64,000 nt of DNA from Psoroptes ovis (Eukaryota; Arthropoda; Arachnida; Sarcoptiformes; Psoroptidae): assembly GCA_002943765.1 (NCBI GenBank), contig PQWQ01000005.1, positions 3,597,001 through 3,661,000 of the forward strand, given 5' to 3'. Position 1 is the stretch's first letter. Each line of letters begins with the position of its first letter. Below the pieces are notes generated by a model. The model was not told the origin of the DNA, ran no database searches, and saw nothing but the letters and a program-made list of their open reading frames with translations. Below are positions 11,563 through 23,963 of the stretch, one piece after another. Both the position numbers and the translations under genes were made by a program.

Positions 11563-13542
11563 TTAGATTTTTTCGATTTTTTGAAAAATTTTGTCGATAG
11601 ATAGCCTTAGATTTTTTCGATTTTTTGAAAAATTTTGACGATGGATAGCCTTAGATTTTTTCGATTTTTTGAAAAATTTTGTCGATAGATAGCCTTAGAT
11701 TTTTTCGATTTTTTGAAAAATTTTGACGATGGATAGCCTTAGATTTTTTCGATTTTTTGAAAAATTTTGTCGATAGATAGCCTTAGATTTTTTCGATTTT
11801 TTGAAAAATTTTGACGATGGATAGCCTTAGATTTTTTCGATTTTTTGAAAAATTTTGACGATGGATAGCCTTAGATTTTTTCGGAAAATTCAAAAATTTT
11901 GACGATGGATAGCCTTAGATTTTTTCATAATTTTCAAAAATTTTGACGATAGATAGCCTTAGATTTTTTCGATTTTTTGAAAAATTTTGACGATGGATAG
12001 CCTTAGATTTTTTCGATTTTTTGAAAAATTTTGACGATGGATAGCCTTAGATTTTTTCGATTTTTTGAAAAATTTTGACAATGGATAGCTTTAGATTTTT
12101 TCATAATTTTCAAAAATTTTGGCGATGGATAGCCTTAGATTTTTTCGATTTTTTGAAAAATTTTGACGATGGATAGCCTTAGATTTTTTCGATTTTTTGA
12201 AAAATTTTGACGATAGATAGCCTTAGATTTTTTCGATTTTTTGAAAAATTTTGGCGATGGATAGCCTTAGATTTTTTCGATTTTTTGAAAAATTTTGACA
12301 ATGGATAGCTTTAGATTTTTTCATAATTTTCAAAAATTTTGGCGATGGATAGCCTTAGATTTTTTCGATTTTTTGAAAAATTTTGACGATGGATAGCCTT
12401 AGATTTTTTCGATTTTTTGAAAAATTTTGACGATGGATAGCCTTAGATTTTTTCGGAAAATTCAAAAATTTTGACGATGGATAGCCTTAGATTTTTTCGG
12501 AAAATTCAAAAATTTTGACGATGGATAGCCTTAGATTTTTTCATAATTTTCAAAAATTTTGACGATGGATAGCCTTAGATTTTTTCGATTTTTTGAAAAA
12601 TTTTGACGATGGATAGCCTTAGATTTTTTCGATTTTTTGAAAAATTTTGACGATGGATAGCCTTAGATTTTTTCGATTTTTTGAAAAATTTTGACGATAG
12701 ATAGCCTTAGATTTTTTCATAATTTTCAAAAATTTTGACGATGGATAGCCTTAGATTTTTTCGATTTTTTGAAAAATTTTGACGATGGATAGCCTTAGAT
12801 TTTTTCGATTTTTTGAAAAATTTTGACGATAGATAGCCTTAGATTTTTTCATAATTTTCAAAAATTTTGACGATGGATAGCCTTAGATTTTTTCGATTTT
12901 TTGAAAAATTTTGACGATGGATAGCCTTAGATTTTTTCGATTTTTTGAAAAATTTTGACGATAGATAGCCTTAGATTTTTTCGGAAAATTCAAAAATTTT
13001 GACGATGGATAGCCTTAGATTTTTTCGATTTTTTGAAAAATTTTGACGATGGATAGCCTTAGATTTTTTCGATTTTTTGAAAAATTTTGGCGATAGATAG
13101 CCTTAGATTTTTTCGATTTTTTGAAAAATTTTGACGATGGATAGCCTTAGATTTTTTCGATTTTTTGAAAAATTTTGACGATAGATAGCCTTAGATTTTT
13201 TCGATTTTTTGAAAAATTTTGACGATGGATAGCCTTAGATTTTTTCATAATTTTCAAAAATTTTGACGATAGATAGCCTTAGATTTTTTCGATTTTTTGA
13301 AAAATTTTGACGATGGATAGCCTTAGATTTTTTCGATTTTTTGAAAAATTTTGACGATGGATAGCCTTAGATTTTTTCATAATTTTCAAAAATTTTGACG
13401 ATAGATAGCCTTAGATTTTTTCATAATTTTCAAAAATTTTGACGATAGATAGCCTTAGATTTTTTCATAATTTTCAAAAATTTTGGCGATGGATAGCCTT
13501 AGATTTTCTCGATTTTTTGAAAAATTTTGACGATCGATGTAA
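11563..13542. repeat. 44-bp satellite array, 45 units
   Basis: Tandem units starting TTAGATTTTTTC and ending GATGGATAGCC repeat 45 times. The first unit starts at 11563 and the last at 13499, exactly 44 x 44 bp apart, so there is no net length change. Three block variants occupy the centre: CGATTTTTTG (31 units), CATAATTTTC (10 units) and CGGAAAATTC (4 units). Short higher-order patterns are visible: an alternating dimer in the first six units, and a three-unit pattern around units 25-33. It has no coding potential and sits between the 3' ends of two convergent genes. Confidence 0.97.
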
Positions 13543-13602
13543 TTTGTTATACTCTATCGATTTGAAATAAATAAAAATCAAGTAAAAATAAAAATTTTAA
13601 AT

Positions 13603-13608
13603 TTTATT
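13603..13608 (-). terminator. Candidate polyadenylation signal of the HERC4-like gene
   Basis: AATAAA on the minus strand, about 165 bp after the stop codon at 13772-13774. In such AT-rich DNA this word is common, so the assignment rests on position only. Confidence 0.35.
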
Positions 13609-13771
13609 CAACATAAAAGATGCTATTTTTAACTTAATTTTAAAGAGATGCATGTCATCGCAAACAAAGTGATGACAAAATTTCGAGGTACATCTTTTTT
13701 TTACCATTGAATAATTGATAAAATTCCTTCTGATCATTTAATCATCAATCAATGATGATCTATCTATCGAT

Positions 13772-16700
13772 CTAAACCAATGCAAATTCAATACAATATT
13801 CACAAGCTTTCAATATATTTCGACGCATAATTTCTTCACAATTTTTCGATTCATATTTTAATGGAAGATCAAGTATATTGAAACAAGTGTGTGCAACCGG
13901 TAAATGATTTTCTGATACATTCATCGATTGTATGACAATCTAATGGGATTGAAATGAAAAAAATTAAAATAAAATTCATAAAATTGAATCATCGAAAAAT
14001 ACATACATTCATTGATTTAACACCAGTGATTGGTATACGATCAGAACCGGTCAAAAATTTCAAAAATTTACGTTTTTCATCATCTGAAAATGAATAGAAA
14101 ACTTTCCAAAATAAACGAATAGTTGGATGATCATGATCAAATGGTTTCTTATAACTAGTTGAACGTTCTAGCTCACTCCAATCGATTATTTCTTCACCTT
14201 CAACTAATTGCATCAATTCTTCTGCTTGAAATATTTTCAATACATCTTTATCCAAGACTTTCATGAAACCTTGATAAAATGCATCGAATTGTTTGGTGAC
14301 CGATGTAATCAACAAGTATTTCCAATATAATTCAACATATTTTTCACGATTTTCATATGTCAATTGTTTTTGTTTACCATCTGGACATAGTTCATATTCG
14401 ACCGGTGAACCAAATGTTGTCAATGTTATTACGAATGTAATATCACCATAAATTGCATTAAATTCTTCAGGTTTATATGTTGATTGCAATATATCTTTTA
14501 AATTTTTTGTTAATATCGCATCTAAATATGCCAAATCATTTAATTCTAATTTTTCACCAAGTATTTTCTTATATAATGTTAGTGGAAATGGTAAATCAAC
14601 GATAACCTATTGTTAAGATTAGAATAAATTCAAATAATTAATAATGCGATACTGATAAATAGGAATCGGAGAATATTCACCTGATTATAGATAGCCAAGC
14701 CACAAAGCATACCGATCAAACGATACATAACATCGTCATCACTATTAACCATAACATGATTGAACCAAATCGTATTTGTTTCATCATATTCAATAAACAT
14801 TCCATATTTTTGATCCAACAATTCTTTCATTAAAAGCAAGAAAAATTCTTTTTTCATAGCACGACCAGCATCGATTGCATCTTCGCCAGCAAACAAAACT
14901 CGTAATGGTTTTTTGAGATCAGCTTCACCATATTTCGAATACAGACCAAGCTGATGTATAGTGTCTTCAAGTAAATTATCACGTCTTACAGTAATATCAA
15001 TGTATGGATTGACAAAAATTTGTCCATCAACCGGCACTGACATCAATATCTGCTTACGTATCGATACATTTGTCGCTGTATTTTGTTGTAGTTTCGAATC
15101 AGCATTCAATATAATGGTCTTAGCCGGTGAATCGAATATGAACGGAAAATTGCAAAAATAAAATTGATTTGGTTGTAAATTGTGATTGCATTTCCATAGA
15201 AAATAATCATATTCCAAATCACACAATTCACTCATGCCAGTAATGTAAAAATCTTTATGCGATACTTTTGAGCTGAATTTATTTACCGAATATAAATGTT
15301 TCAACATCAATAAACAAGATCCAAGATTTTGATGAATATCTTTGTTAAATGAATTTTTCTTTATTTTACCATTTTGATTTGAATTTGCCGATGTTGATGG
15401 CTGATCATCACTTTGATTATCAGCCGCCATATTATCAACATTTTCAGTGGATTGTTCAGATTGTTGTTGTTGTTGTTCTGATCGTTTTTGATTCATTTCA
15501 TTTGCTTTAAATTGTTCCAACAGATTCAACTTGACACTATTTTTAAATATTTCAATTAAATTTTTAAAATATCTACGATCCATATGATACCACCAAAGTT
15601 TAAGCAACGAAAAACCACGTTTAGATAATCTAAGAATTGAATCAGCATATTCAGTGATTAATTGTTGTGATTGTTTTGTAAATGTTGGCGAATTAAACAT
15701 ATGATATAGCGGTAATATTTGATAAACACGCATTACTTCAATGTCTAATAATTTTGCGAAACCATTTTCAAATTGTTTACCATGATTTTCATTATTCAAT
15801 TCAATATCGGGTAATTCTTTCAATAATTTAACCAATAATTGATACATTAAATCATTGATACGTTCATTTTGTGCATCTTCAACCATATTAAAACAATGAA
15901 ATAATGGTTTCCAATTAATCAAGCCATCATTAAACGTTATTAGTTCATCATTATAATATTTACTAATATTTTCTTCATCTTTGAATTTTTGTAATTTTGA
16001 TTTATTGTCATCCGTATTATTATCATCATCATTAGATGATGTATTAGATGATTGACATATAAAACTTGCATTCAATGATGGTATCGATGAAAATATTGTT
16101 TCAATATAATCAACAATATCCAATGGTATTGAAGAGCTTTTCGATAATGATGGAAATTTTTCAAATATTTCCACATTCATTTTAATTATTTCTTCATCAT
16201 GATTTAATTTTCGAAAATCTTTCGGTATTTGTTGCTGTTTTTGTTGATGTTCATTAATAAATGATTGTGTTATTATGAAACTATGATCACCTTTACCAGC
16301 GATAATCTCTTTGCAAAAACAATTCAAACGATTCGGCCCTTCTTCTTGATCCGAATCTGGATCACTTTCATATTCATCTATTTGTATTAATTGATTCACT
16401 TTATCGAATACCATATCATCTGCACATACAAACAATGGTTTATCTTTTGATGATTTTTCTTCTTCTTGTTGTGCTGATACCTTTGAATAGCTTGATCGTT
16501 TTTCACGTGATCGATCATCATCTGGTTCTTCGATTATGAAATCATCACCACTACGATTATCACCATCATTATTTTCATCTTCACTACTTTCGATTTCATT
16601 TATTTCCATCATAACATCATCTGTTTGATTATTTTCGGTGGTTTCTGATGGTGATTTATTAACTGTTGATGCTGATTTTTTCTCAGCTGATTCATCTTCT

Positions 16701-17899
16701 TTGCTAGGATTATCAACTAGCAGAACAGAACGTTCTTCATCACGTAAAATCACATCTTTAATGTTAAATTCACTCCATTGTCCACGTATTGATACAGGTA
16801 AAAATTTAGAACATCGACTACCAATACCTAGCTGTCCAGATCCATTCAAACCGAATGAATAAACTCGTCCAAATTTACTGACAGCCAATGTGTGACATCT
16901 TCCACATGATACTTGTACGATGCGTACACCCATTAATTCGAATATTTTACGTGGTAAAACTTCATTCATATTACGACCATGTCCAAGTTGTCCATACATT
17001 CCAGCACCCCAAGTGAATAGCCCGCCTTCAAGTGTTAATGCAGCTGAATGTTCATCACCCAGATTAATGTAAACAATTTTTTGATTACGCAATGATTTTT
17101 GTAGGGTTGGCAATGAACGATTTTCTAAATCACTCAACCCTAATTGCCCAAATTCATTTTTACCCCATAAATAAATAGCTCCGGTACATGATAATATGGC
17201 TGAATGTGAACCACCAGCCGATATTTGTCGGACTGGTGTCCATTTCAGCGCTGTTATTAGCATTGGCATACTGAGACAATATCCAGAATTACCCAGACCT
17301 AATTGACCGAAAGCATTAGATCCCCATGAATAAACTTCACCACCTAATAGTTCAAACGAGAAATTAATTGAGAAATGATAATCAAAGTCATGATACCTAC
17401 TTTTACTTAATGCTAAACAATGATTACCACCACAACTTATTTGAATAATTTGAATACTAGCTAATTTTTTGATGAGAGAAGGCTTAGCTATTTCATATTC
17501 TTCTCGACTGCCCAAGCCTAATTGCCCGAACAGGTTACAACCCCAAGAAAATAATTGTCCTGCTTCGGACAATGCTAAACAATGATTTAGACCACATGAC
17601 AGTTTAATAATATTATGTTGATCAAGACCATCAACTTGTTCTAATTTTTTCCATGAACCATTTCGGCCTAATTGTAAGCGGTCATTTGAACCACAACTAA
17701 ATATTACATTTTGATCCAAGTGAATATTTTTCAACAACAACAACGTATGATTACGGCCAGATGATAGCTGTAACAATTGATATTTTCGCCGATCAAATGG
17801 TAAACGTTGTTTTCTAGGCACCAAAATATGTTCATCTTCGATAGCACCAAGTCCTAGTTCACCATTTTCAGTGTTACCGAAACAAAATACTTTGATCAT
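13772..17899 (-). CDS. HERC4: HERC4-type E3 ubiquitin ligase (RCC1-like repeats + HECT)
   Basis: Exons in transcript order are 17899-17401, 17343-14681, 14606-14007 and 13939-13772, giving 1309 residues and a TAG stop. Residues 1 to about 385 are seven RCC1-type repeats (recurring SWG-NxxGQLGLG and SCGxxHCLALS), forming one beta-propeller. A long acidic Ser/Asn/Asp/Gln-rich linker follows, then a HECT domain over roughly the last 350 residues. HECT landmarks include NPYIDITVRR, KKPLRVLFAGEDAIDAG and KKEFFLLLMKELL. The catalytic cysteine is in HTCFN at about residue 1273, 36 residues from the C-terminus, as expected for HECT enzymes that pass ubiquitin through a thioester. The single propeller at the N-terminus places it with the small HERCs (HERC3-6), closest in layout to HERC4 but longer than the vertebrate form because of the linker. 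Its 3' end faces trio across the satellite. Confidence 0.93.
17344..17400 (-). other. 57-nt in-frame intron in the HERC4-like gene
   Basis: On the minus strand GTAGGT...CTATTAG interrupts an RCC1 repeat. The 19 codons contain no stop, so the frame reads straight through. Removal restores the normal repeat spacing, HCLALSK-SGEVYSWG; retention inserts 19 aromatic- and Phe-rich residues inside a propeller blade. Confidence 0.8.
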
Positions 17900-18713
17900 T
17901 ATTCAATATTCAATATCGATTGATTCAAGTTTCTCTACAATTCAGAAAATTCAGAAAAGACAAACAAACAATGATTTGTTTATTTAAAAACAACAGCTAA
18001 AATAACAAAACTCACCATTTACGACAACAAATATGTATGTGGAAAATGACAAGTGTAAAATGATAATTAATCGTGATTATTATTTGATTTGATTTTAAAT
18101 ATTGATCAATGCTGCTCTTTTATTTGTCACTTTTAGAATTGAGTTCTGCTTTAACCAAAAAAACAAAACAAAATGAAAAATTGTAAAAAATCAAGCAGTC
18201 TATTTTGGTTACTAAAAATACATATATTACACATTCAAAGGTTTTATCATTTATTTATTTATTTTACAATTTAAATGAATTGTAAATGTTAAAACCAAAA
18301 AATCAAAAACATAAATCAAAAAACATAAACACAAGCAAAAACATGAAATTTCCAGAATGTTTCTTTCGGTCGATCGTAAAAAAAGAATGTTTTTCGGAAA
18401 ATTTCTCATTGTTTATTTCGCTCGACGACAGATGGCGCTGTACTTTTTTCAAAAAAAAATTTAACCCTTTCATTTTTAAAAAAATACCAAATATGGAATT
18501 GATATTTTCCGGTCAATTTTTATTTTGTTTTTATCAAAAAATGTTTGATTAAAACATTTTGGAAAAAAAATGTTTTGAATTTAATGTGTTTATCCATTCA
18601 TTCAATACAAACATATAGGATTGTCAATGTTTGATTAATCTGAAAGAGAGAATTGTCATTGAATGGTTATTGATTGATAATTGTATGACGCGTAACCCGA
18701 GAGCAAAAGCAAA
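17900..18713. promoter_or_regulatory. Divergent promoter region between HERC4-like and membrane-protein genes
   Basis: 814 bp separate the two start codons, so both promoters must lie here or overlap the 5' UTRs. No TATA box stands out against the AT background. A GC-rich CTCF-like word is at 18428-18440. A short open frame at 18286-18552 has no support as a gene. Confidence 0.6.
18428..18440 (+). promoter_or_regulatory. CTCF-like motif
   Basis: ACAGATGGCGCTG contains the AGATGGCGC core known for arthropod CTCF. I found no second copy in the window. Its place between divergent promoters fits an insulator or promoter-boundary site; the binding protein is inferred from the motif alone. Confidence 0.4.
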
Positions 18714-20342
18714 ATGTATAGTCTTCCGATGATTCGTTCGAAATTCAATTCATTTCCATCATTTGTATTATTGATTTTGTGGTTAGTAATCAACCCTTAT
18801 TTCTGCTTGGAATCATCATTGAAAATCACCAAAAATTCATTGGCAAAACAATTATTTTGCAATCAAAATCATTTCGATATGATTAGCTATCTTGGTGATC
18901 ATAGATTTCGTTTCTTGGTGATTAATTATCATTATCAACACATGAATTCAAATAGTAAAAATCGTCAATTTAATTTGGATCAATTTACACTGCATTTCGA
19001 TGGCAATCGATTCCGATATGAATATGCGAAAATTTTGAATCATAACAATCGTAAGTTCAACAGGTTTGATTTGAAATTTCAAAAGTAAATCAACCCTTTA
19101 TTCATTTTCAACGCAGTCATTCAACGTGGAGGCTTCTTCATAGATCAATTAAACATTTATATCAGCTTCTATCGTAATACAGTCGATGGTAATCAATATC
19201 TTTGCTGTCGTTCGATTGATGATCCGAATAACCACGATCATGATTCATTATTCGATTGTAAAGATTTATTAAAATCGAATCAATGTCAGCAACAATCGAT
19301 TAAAACAGCTGATTCCAATCATCAAACAGATATCTGTATCGAGCTAAACGAATCAAAATGCTTGAAATCATCACAAAATCTGTTCTTATGTCGAATATTT
19401 CCATGTGATTATTCGGAATATTTCGGACAATGGAAACGCTATCGACGAATATCATTTGTTTATGATAAAACCAAAGAAAAAATTTATTATTTATTTACGA
19501 ATCAAACAAATCCATTTACGTTGAATACAATACGTTTATTATCATCGACATCAACATCGAATCAATCGTATAAACCATTATGGTTTTTAAAATCAATAAA
19601 TCAATCCAATAAAAATAGAAATTATTATCGTTTTTATGGTGCATTTCAATGGCAATCATCATCATCATCATCATCAACAACCACAAATGATAATAAGATT
19701 TATTTTATGATTGAATTATTGAATTATGGAAAAAATAATTCAGATAATAATTCAACACCAGCTACAGCAGCAACAAAATCCAAATCTAAGTCAGCATTAA
19801 TCGAATTGATTGATGGACAAAAATTTTTATTATCAAAAAATGTAAGTATTAACCCCTTTGATTTAATAATATTGAGTTGTCCGAAAAGTTTTTGCCGATT
19901 TTCAAATGTTTTTGAATCAATAAATCAGCAAAAACTTTCCGAACAACCCGAATAGATTTTCAATTCTAAGACAGCCTAACCTTTGATTTTGATATTTTGG
20001 TTTAATTCAATTCTTTTATTTTCTTTATTTTTAACCCTTTTGATCAATTATTTCTGCTAGACAAAATCATGGCAAACATTTTTCGGTTGTAATCGATTTG
20101 AAGATTATTTTTATAATGGTAACCATTTACCATCTACATTACCAATGAACAAAGATAATGATCATGAACAACATTCAAATCAAACAAAACTCGAACATGT
20201 AAACCTATTGAAAATATATCTGCTAACCATATTAATTATATTATTATCATTAATATCGATGATATTAATTATTAATAATTATAATTTATTTAAAAAATTA
20301 TTCAAAAATTGTTTTATAATTAAATTTTTACAAAGATTATAA
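18714..20342 (+). CDS. Unrecognised type I single-pass membrane protein
   Basis: Exons 18714-19050, 19117-19841 and 20061-20342 (GT-AG, phases 1 and 0) encode 447 residues ending TAA. Residues 16-32 (SFVLLILWLVINPYFCL) look like a signal peptide. Residues 403-426 are a single membrane segment rich in Leu/Ile, followed by a short basic tail (KKLFKNCF). The ectodomain has scattered cysteines, including a CC pair (YLCCRS), several possible N-glycosylation sites (NQS, NQT, NNS) and a Ser/Thr/Asn-rich stretch before the second intron. I do not recognise a family. It could be a receptor, an adhesion protein or an arthropod-lineage surface protein. A second Met at codon 6 is an alternative start. 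It is transcribed away from the HERC4-like gene. Its second intron carries a MITE. Confidence 0.8.
19872..19952. mobile_element. MITE copy, divergent core, in membrane-protein intron 2
   Basis: Ends TTGAGTTGTCCGAAAAGTTT and AAACTTTCCGAACAACCCGAA; core of the TTGCCGATTTTC type. Confidence 0.8.
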
Positions 20343-20674
20343 CCTGTACACACAAGCATATATACACCACACAGACATACACATAGACCTACACAGAAAT
20401 ATTTAATTTACACATATACAAATTTCAAAGATAATATCACTGATAATCCAAGTGTATTTATTATTATTTCAAATTTCAACCTGAAAAAAGCATAATTTAT
20501 CATCGTCTCTGATAGCCGTGGTCGTCGTCTGAACATTAATTTCATTAATATTTGTATCTCTGAAACTTGGACAACTTTCGACTCAGCAAGATATATTTCA
20601 ATTCACAAATGTGACAAGGGTCTACACAAGCAGCAGTAGTTATTATCACCGTCTATAGCCCTATTATATTGCGA

Positions 20675-20680
20675 AATAAA
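20675..20680 (+). terminator. Candidate polyadenylation signal of the membrane-protein gene
   Basis: First AATAAA I see after the stop codon, about 330 bp downstream. Position is the only support. Confidence 0.3.
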
Positions 20681-20829
20681 TGTTTCTAGGAACCGAACAA
20701 AAAACTGTTTCAGTAATTAATTAATTTAATTAATTAATTGTATCACAAATGGACAGCGAAATGATAATGATAATTCGGTATGAATCCAAGGTGGAAAATT
20801 GTTTAATTTTTAATTAACATTTATTTCAT

Positions 20830-20909
20830 TTAGGTTGTCCGGAAAGTTTTGGCCGATTTTCATATGACAACTCTATTGATTAAGCGGAATGAACTTTTCG
20901 TACAGCTAA
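20830..20909 (+). mobile_element. Mariner-like MITE copy
   Basis: Consensus core; right end decayed to CGTACAGCTAA. Confidence 0.88.
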
Positions 20910-21115
20910 ATATTTTCGTTTTACAGGTAAATTATTTTTAAATTATTTTATGGAATTTACAGAATTATCATTCATAACCCCAAGAATTAACGCTGCCGAT
21001 GATCATCATCATCATCATCATAGTTATCTCTGGAGAGATTGGCCATTATCAATTCGCCGTTATTATTAATAATACAAAACACGAAAATTTTTATTTGAAA
21101 AATTAAGGTATAATA

Positions 21116-21197
21116 TCTGGTTGTCCGGAAAGTTCTGGCCGATTTTCATGAAAAACTCTATTGTGATTAAGCCGAATGAACTTTTAGGACAACCTGA
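21116..21197 (+). mobile_element. Mariner-like MITE copy
   Basis: Consensus core; right end AGGACAACCTGA. Confidence 0.88.
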
Positions 21198-21361
21198 ATA
21201 AAATAATTGTTAATTAAATTAACCTAAAAATTTTATCATTGTTATTTTCGCTGAAATTTGCCCTTTTCGACCAAATGCCTTACAATGTTTTTTTTAATTA
21301 AATTAAATTAATTAATGAAAAAAAATGTATTTCGGTGGATTAATTATTGTTTCAAATATTA

Positions 21362-21443
21362 TTAGGCTGTCCGAAAAGTTCATTCTGCTTAATCACGATA
21401 GTGTTGGTCATGAAAATAGGCCAGAACTTTCCGGACAACCTAA
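21362..21443 (-). mobile_element. Mariner-like MITE copy
   Basis: Near-consensus with both ends and flanking TA preserved. Confidence 0.9.
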
Positions 21444-21910
21444 TATATAATATTGAATATATCTAATTATTATTCATGTTACATCATGCTCAAATAGTTG
21501 GAAAGTTTATTATTGTTTGAAAGCGGATTAACATAATTCATTCGAGTGAATTCAATTTCAATTTGTTTCAATTTCAATTCAATTCATTTTTTGTTAATTA
21601 ACCAAAACATTTTGCTCAGTTATTACAGGTTGAAGGTATATTTTTACCTGTCAAATTCACGGGTAGATTTGTGACAAGATTTAAATTATTTTGACCAGCG
21701 AAAAAAAAAAATTAATAAAAGCAAATTTTGTCAAATATTCATTGCTGGGAAATTTTGAAAATTTAATAAAATGAACTAATAACTAATACATGTAACCAAA
21801 TAAATTATATCGATCAAACACCAAAACGGATCACACACACATATATTACACCGAATCAATTATTAATTGAAATTCAATTTTCTTCGGCAAATTCAATTTC
21901 AATATTTATG

Positions 21911-21938
21911 TAATAATAATAATAATAATAATAATAAT
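21911..21938 (+). repeat. TAA trinucleotide repeat
   Basis: About nine uninterrupted units. Confidence 0.9.
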
Positions 21939-22101
21939 CATAAATTGATGATAATTATTTGTCGAATTTTTATGACCATTTTTCGGTATATTTGAAAAAT
22001 TTGAAATAAATTTTTCAAAATGAATTCAATTTAGTTTAAGATGAAACAAACATAATGATTATCGTTGTGTGTATGATGATAGTGTGAGAGAATTATTTAT
22101 T

Positions 22102-22183
22102 GTCGGCTGTCCGAAAAATTTATTCCGTTTAATCAATCGAGAGTTGTTCATGAAAATCGGCCAGAACTTTTCGGACAGCCTAA
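22102..22183 (-). mobile_element. Mariner-like MITE copy
   Basis: Near-consensus; left end GTCGGCTGTCCG. Confidence 0.88.
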
Positions 22184-23504
22184 TATATTTTCAATCAATT
22201 TCTTTTCAATTTCTTCAAGTTTGAATTTGTTTATTGAACTAAAATATTTGTTGTCCAATAAAAACATTTGTTTTTATTTACGATTGTGGTCACATATTTG
22301 TGGTTATACAAGCATTCAATACATGAATTTCCCAATAGTTTTCCATAGATTTTCAAATGTTTATTTGATTTTTTGATTTCTGAAATCAATTTCTGTTGAA
22401 AATACACACATTTGGATACATTACATGGCCATTACATATCATATTATTGTTGTTGTTGTTGTTGGACATCATCTTCATCATCATTTTTTTTGTGTATTTG
22501 TAATTTTATAAATGTAACATCTTATAAAGTGGACCTCCAACTGTTTTTTTTTTGGTGGTAATTTGTAACCCACCAAGAAAAAACATAATCATAATTATAA
22601 TTTTCGAAAAAAAAGCCACTTGCTGTGCTCAGAATAATGATGATGATGATAATTCTTTTTTGAGAGATTATTACCTTAATTTAAAGATGGAAAAAATGAA
22701 ATTAGATGGTCAATGGTTATCATCATGGTCATCATTGATTTTTTGAACCAATGGTGGTGGTGGTAATGGTTAATTCAGTCTAATATTCATTGAAACAAAG
22801 ATCTTCAGAGAAAATTAATTCGATATTACTTCTTCTTCGCCTTATTCTTCGGTGCTTCGAAAATTAAAATTGAATTATTGAATAATTCAATCAATAATTG
22901 TCGTCGTCGTTGTTGTTGTTGTTTAAAAACTTAAAATTTTAATTAATTAATTATGATATTATCTTATTGAATACATAGCTGATGATCAGCTTTAGATTTT
23001 GTTTGAATTAGAAACTATTCCAATTAAATGAATTAATTTTGAAACACTTGTTTTGTTGGAGTTGTATTTGGTTGGAATTGAATTAATTTGAAAAATTAAA
23101 TGTTTAAACATGTTTGTCCATTGAATTCTATACCTAAGTAACTAATGAATTCTACCTCTGCGTAAACTTAATTAAAATCTTTGATTTTTTTGGATGATGA
23201 TGAGAACAAATTATTGTTCATTAAATGAATATACAAATCGAAGGTTTGAATAAATGAAATAATTAAAATAAGTATTTCAGAAATAATTTATTACATCAGC
23301 ACACAACAAGAGCGAACCTTGTCATATGTATTAACATCCTGCGAAATTTGTATTTAGTGTAATCGGTGCAATCAATGCTATAAAGCAACCACCACCACCA
23401 CCACCGCAATTCCTTGATTAACAACCACCAGGTAGCCAAATTGAATGATTGAATGAATAAGATCATTGAGAAATTGTATTCAAAAAATCTTAGTTCAAAA
23501 TGTA

Positions 23505-23585
23505 GTAGGCTGTCCGAAAAGTTTATTTCGCTTAATCAAATAAAGTTGCTAATGAAAATCGGCCAGAACTTTTCGGACAATCTAA
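23505..23585 (-). mobile_element. Mariner-like MITE copy
   Basis: Near-consensus; left end GTAGGCTGTCCG. Confidence 0.88.
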
Positions 23586-23939
23586 TATAATGAAATATAA
23601 ATTTAATTGAAAAAAAAACACCCGAAACCAGAGCAGAAAATTAATCAAATGAATGAATATTGTTTTAAAACAATTGCCCCGAAATGAATTAAATAATTGA
23701 ATTCCTGCCTTTACCTTCATTCATTCATTCATTCATTCATTCAATTTAAATGGATGATAATTGAATATGTTTGTGTGTTTGCTTGTGGTATAATATGCAT
23801 ATACATTTGATGATTAGTTTGTGAATAGTAAAAATTGAATTTGAAATTTCTGTTTTTACATTTTACACACATACATTCATTACAGATATTCATACACACA
23901 TGACAACATCAACTAATCTATGATTTGATGATGGATTAC

Positions 23940-23963
23940 GATGATGATGATGATGATGATGAT
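23940..23963 (+). repeat. GAT trinucleotide repeat
   Basis: About eight units in noncoding DNA, like the GAT runs that encode Asp or (reversed) Ser/His tracts in the genes here. Confidence 0.9.

Noticed and set aside
11563..13542. CRISPR-like regular array
   Set aside because: Units are head-to-tail with no unique spacers, in a eukaryotic genome; it is a satellite.
18286..18552. 88-codon open frame between divergent genes
   Set aside because: Lys/Asn/Phe-rich with no similarity seen; more likely promoter or UTR sequence.
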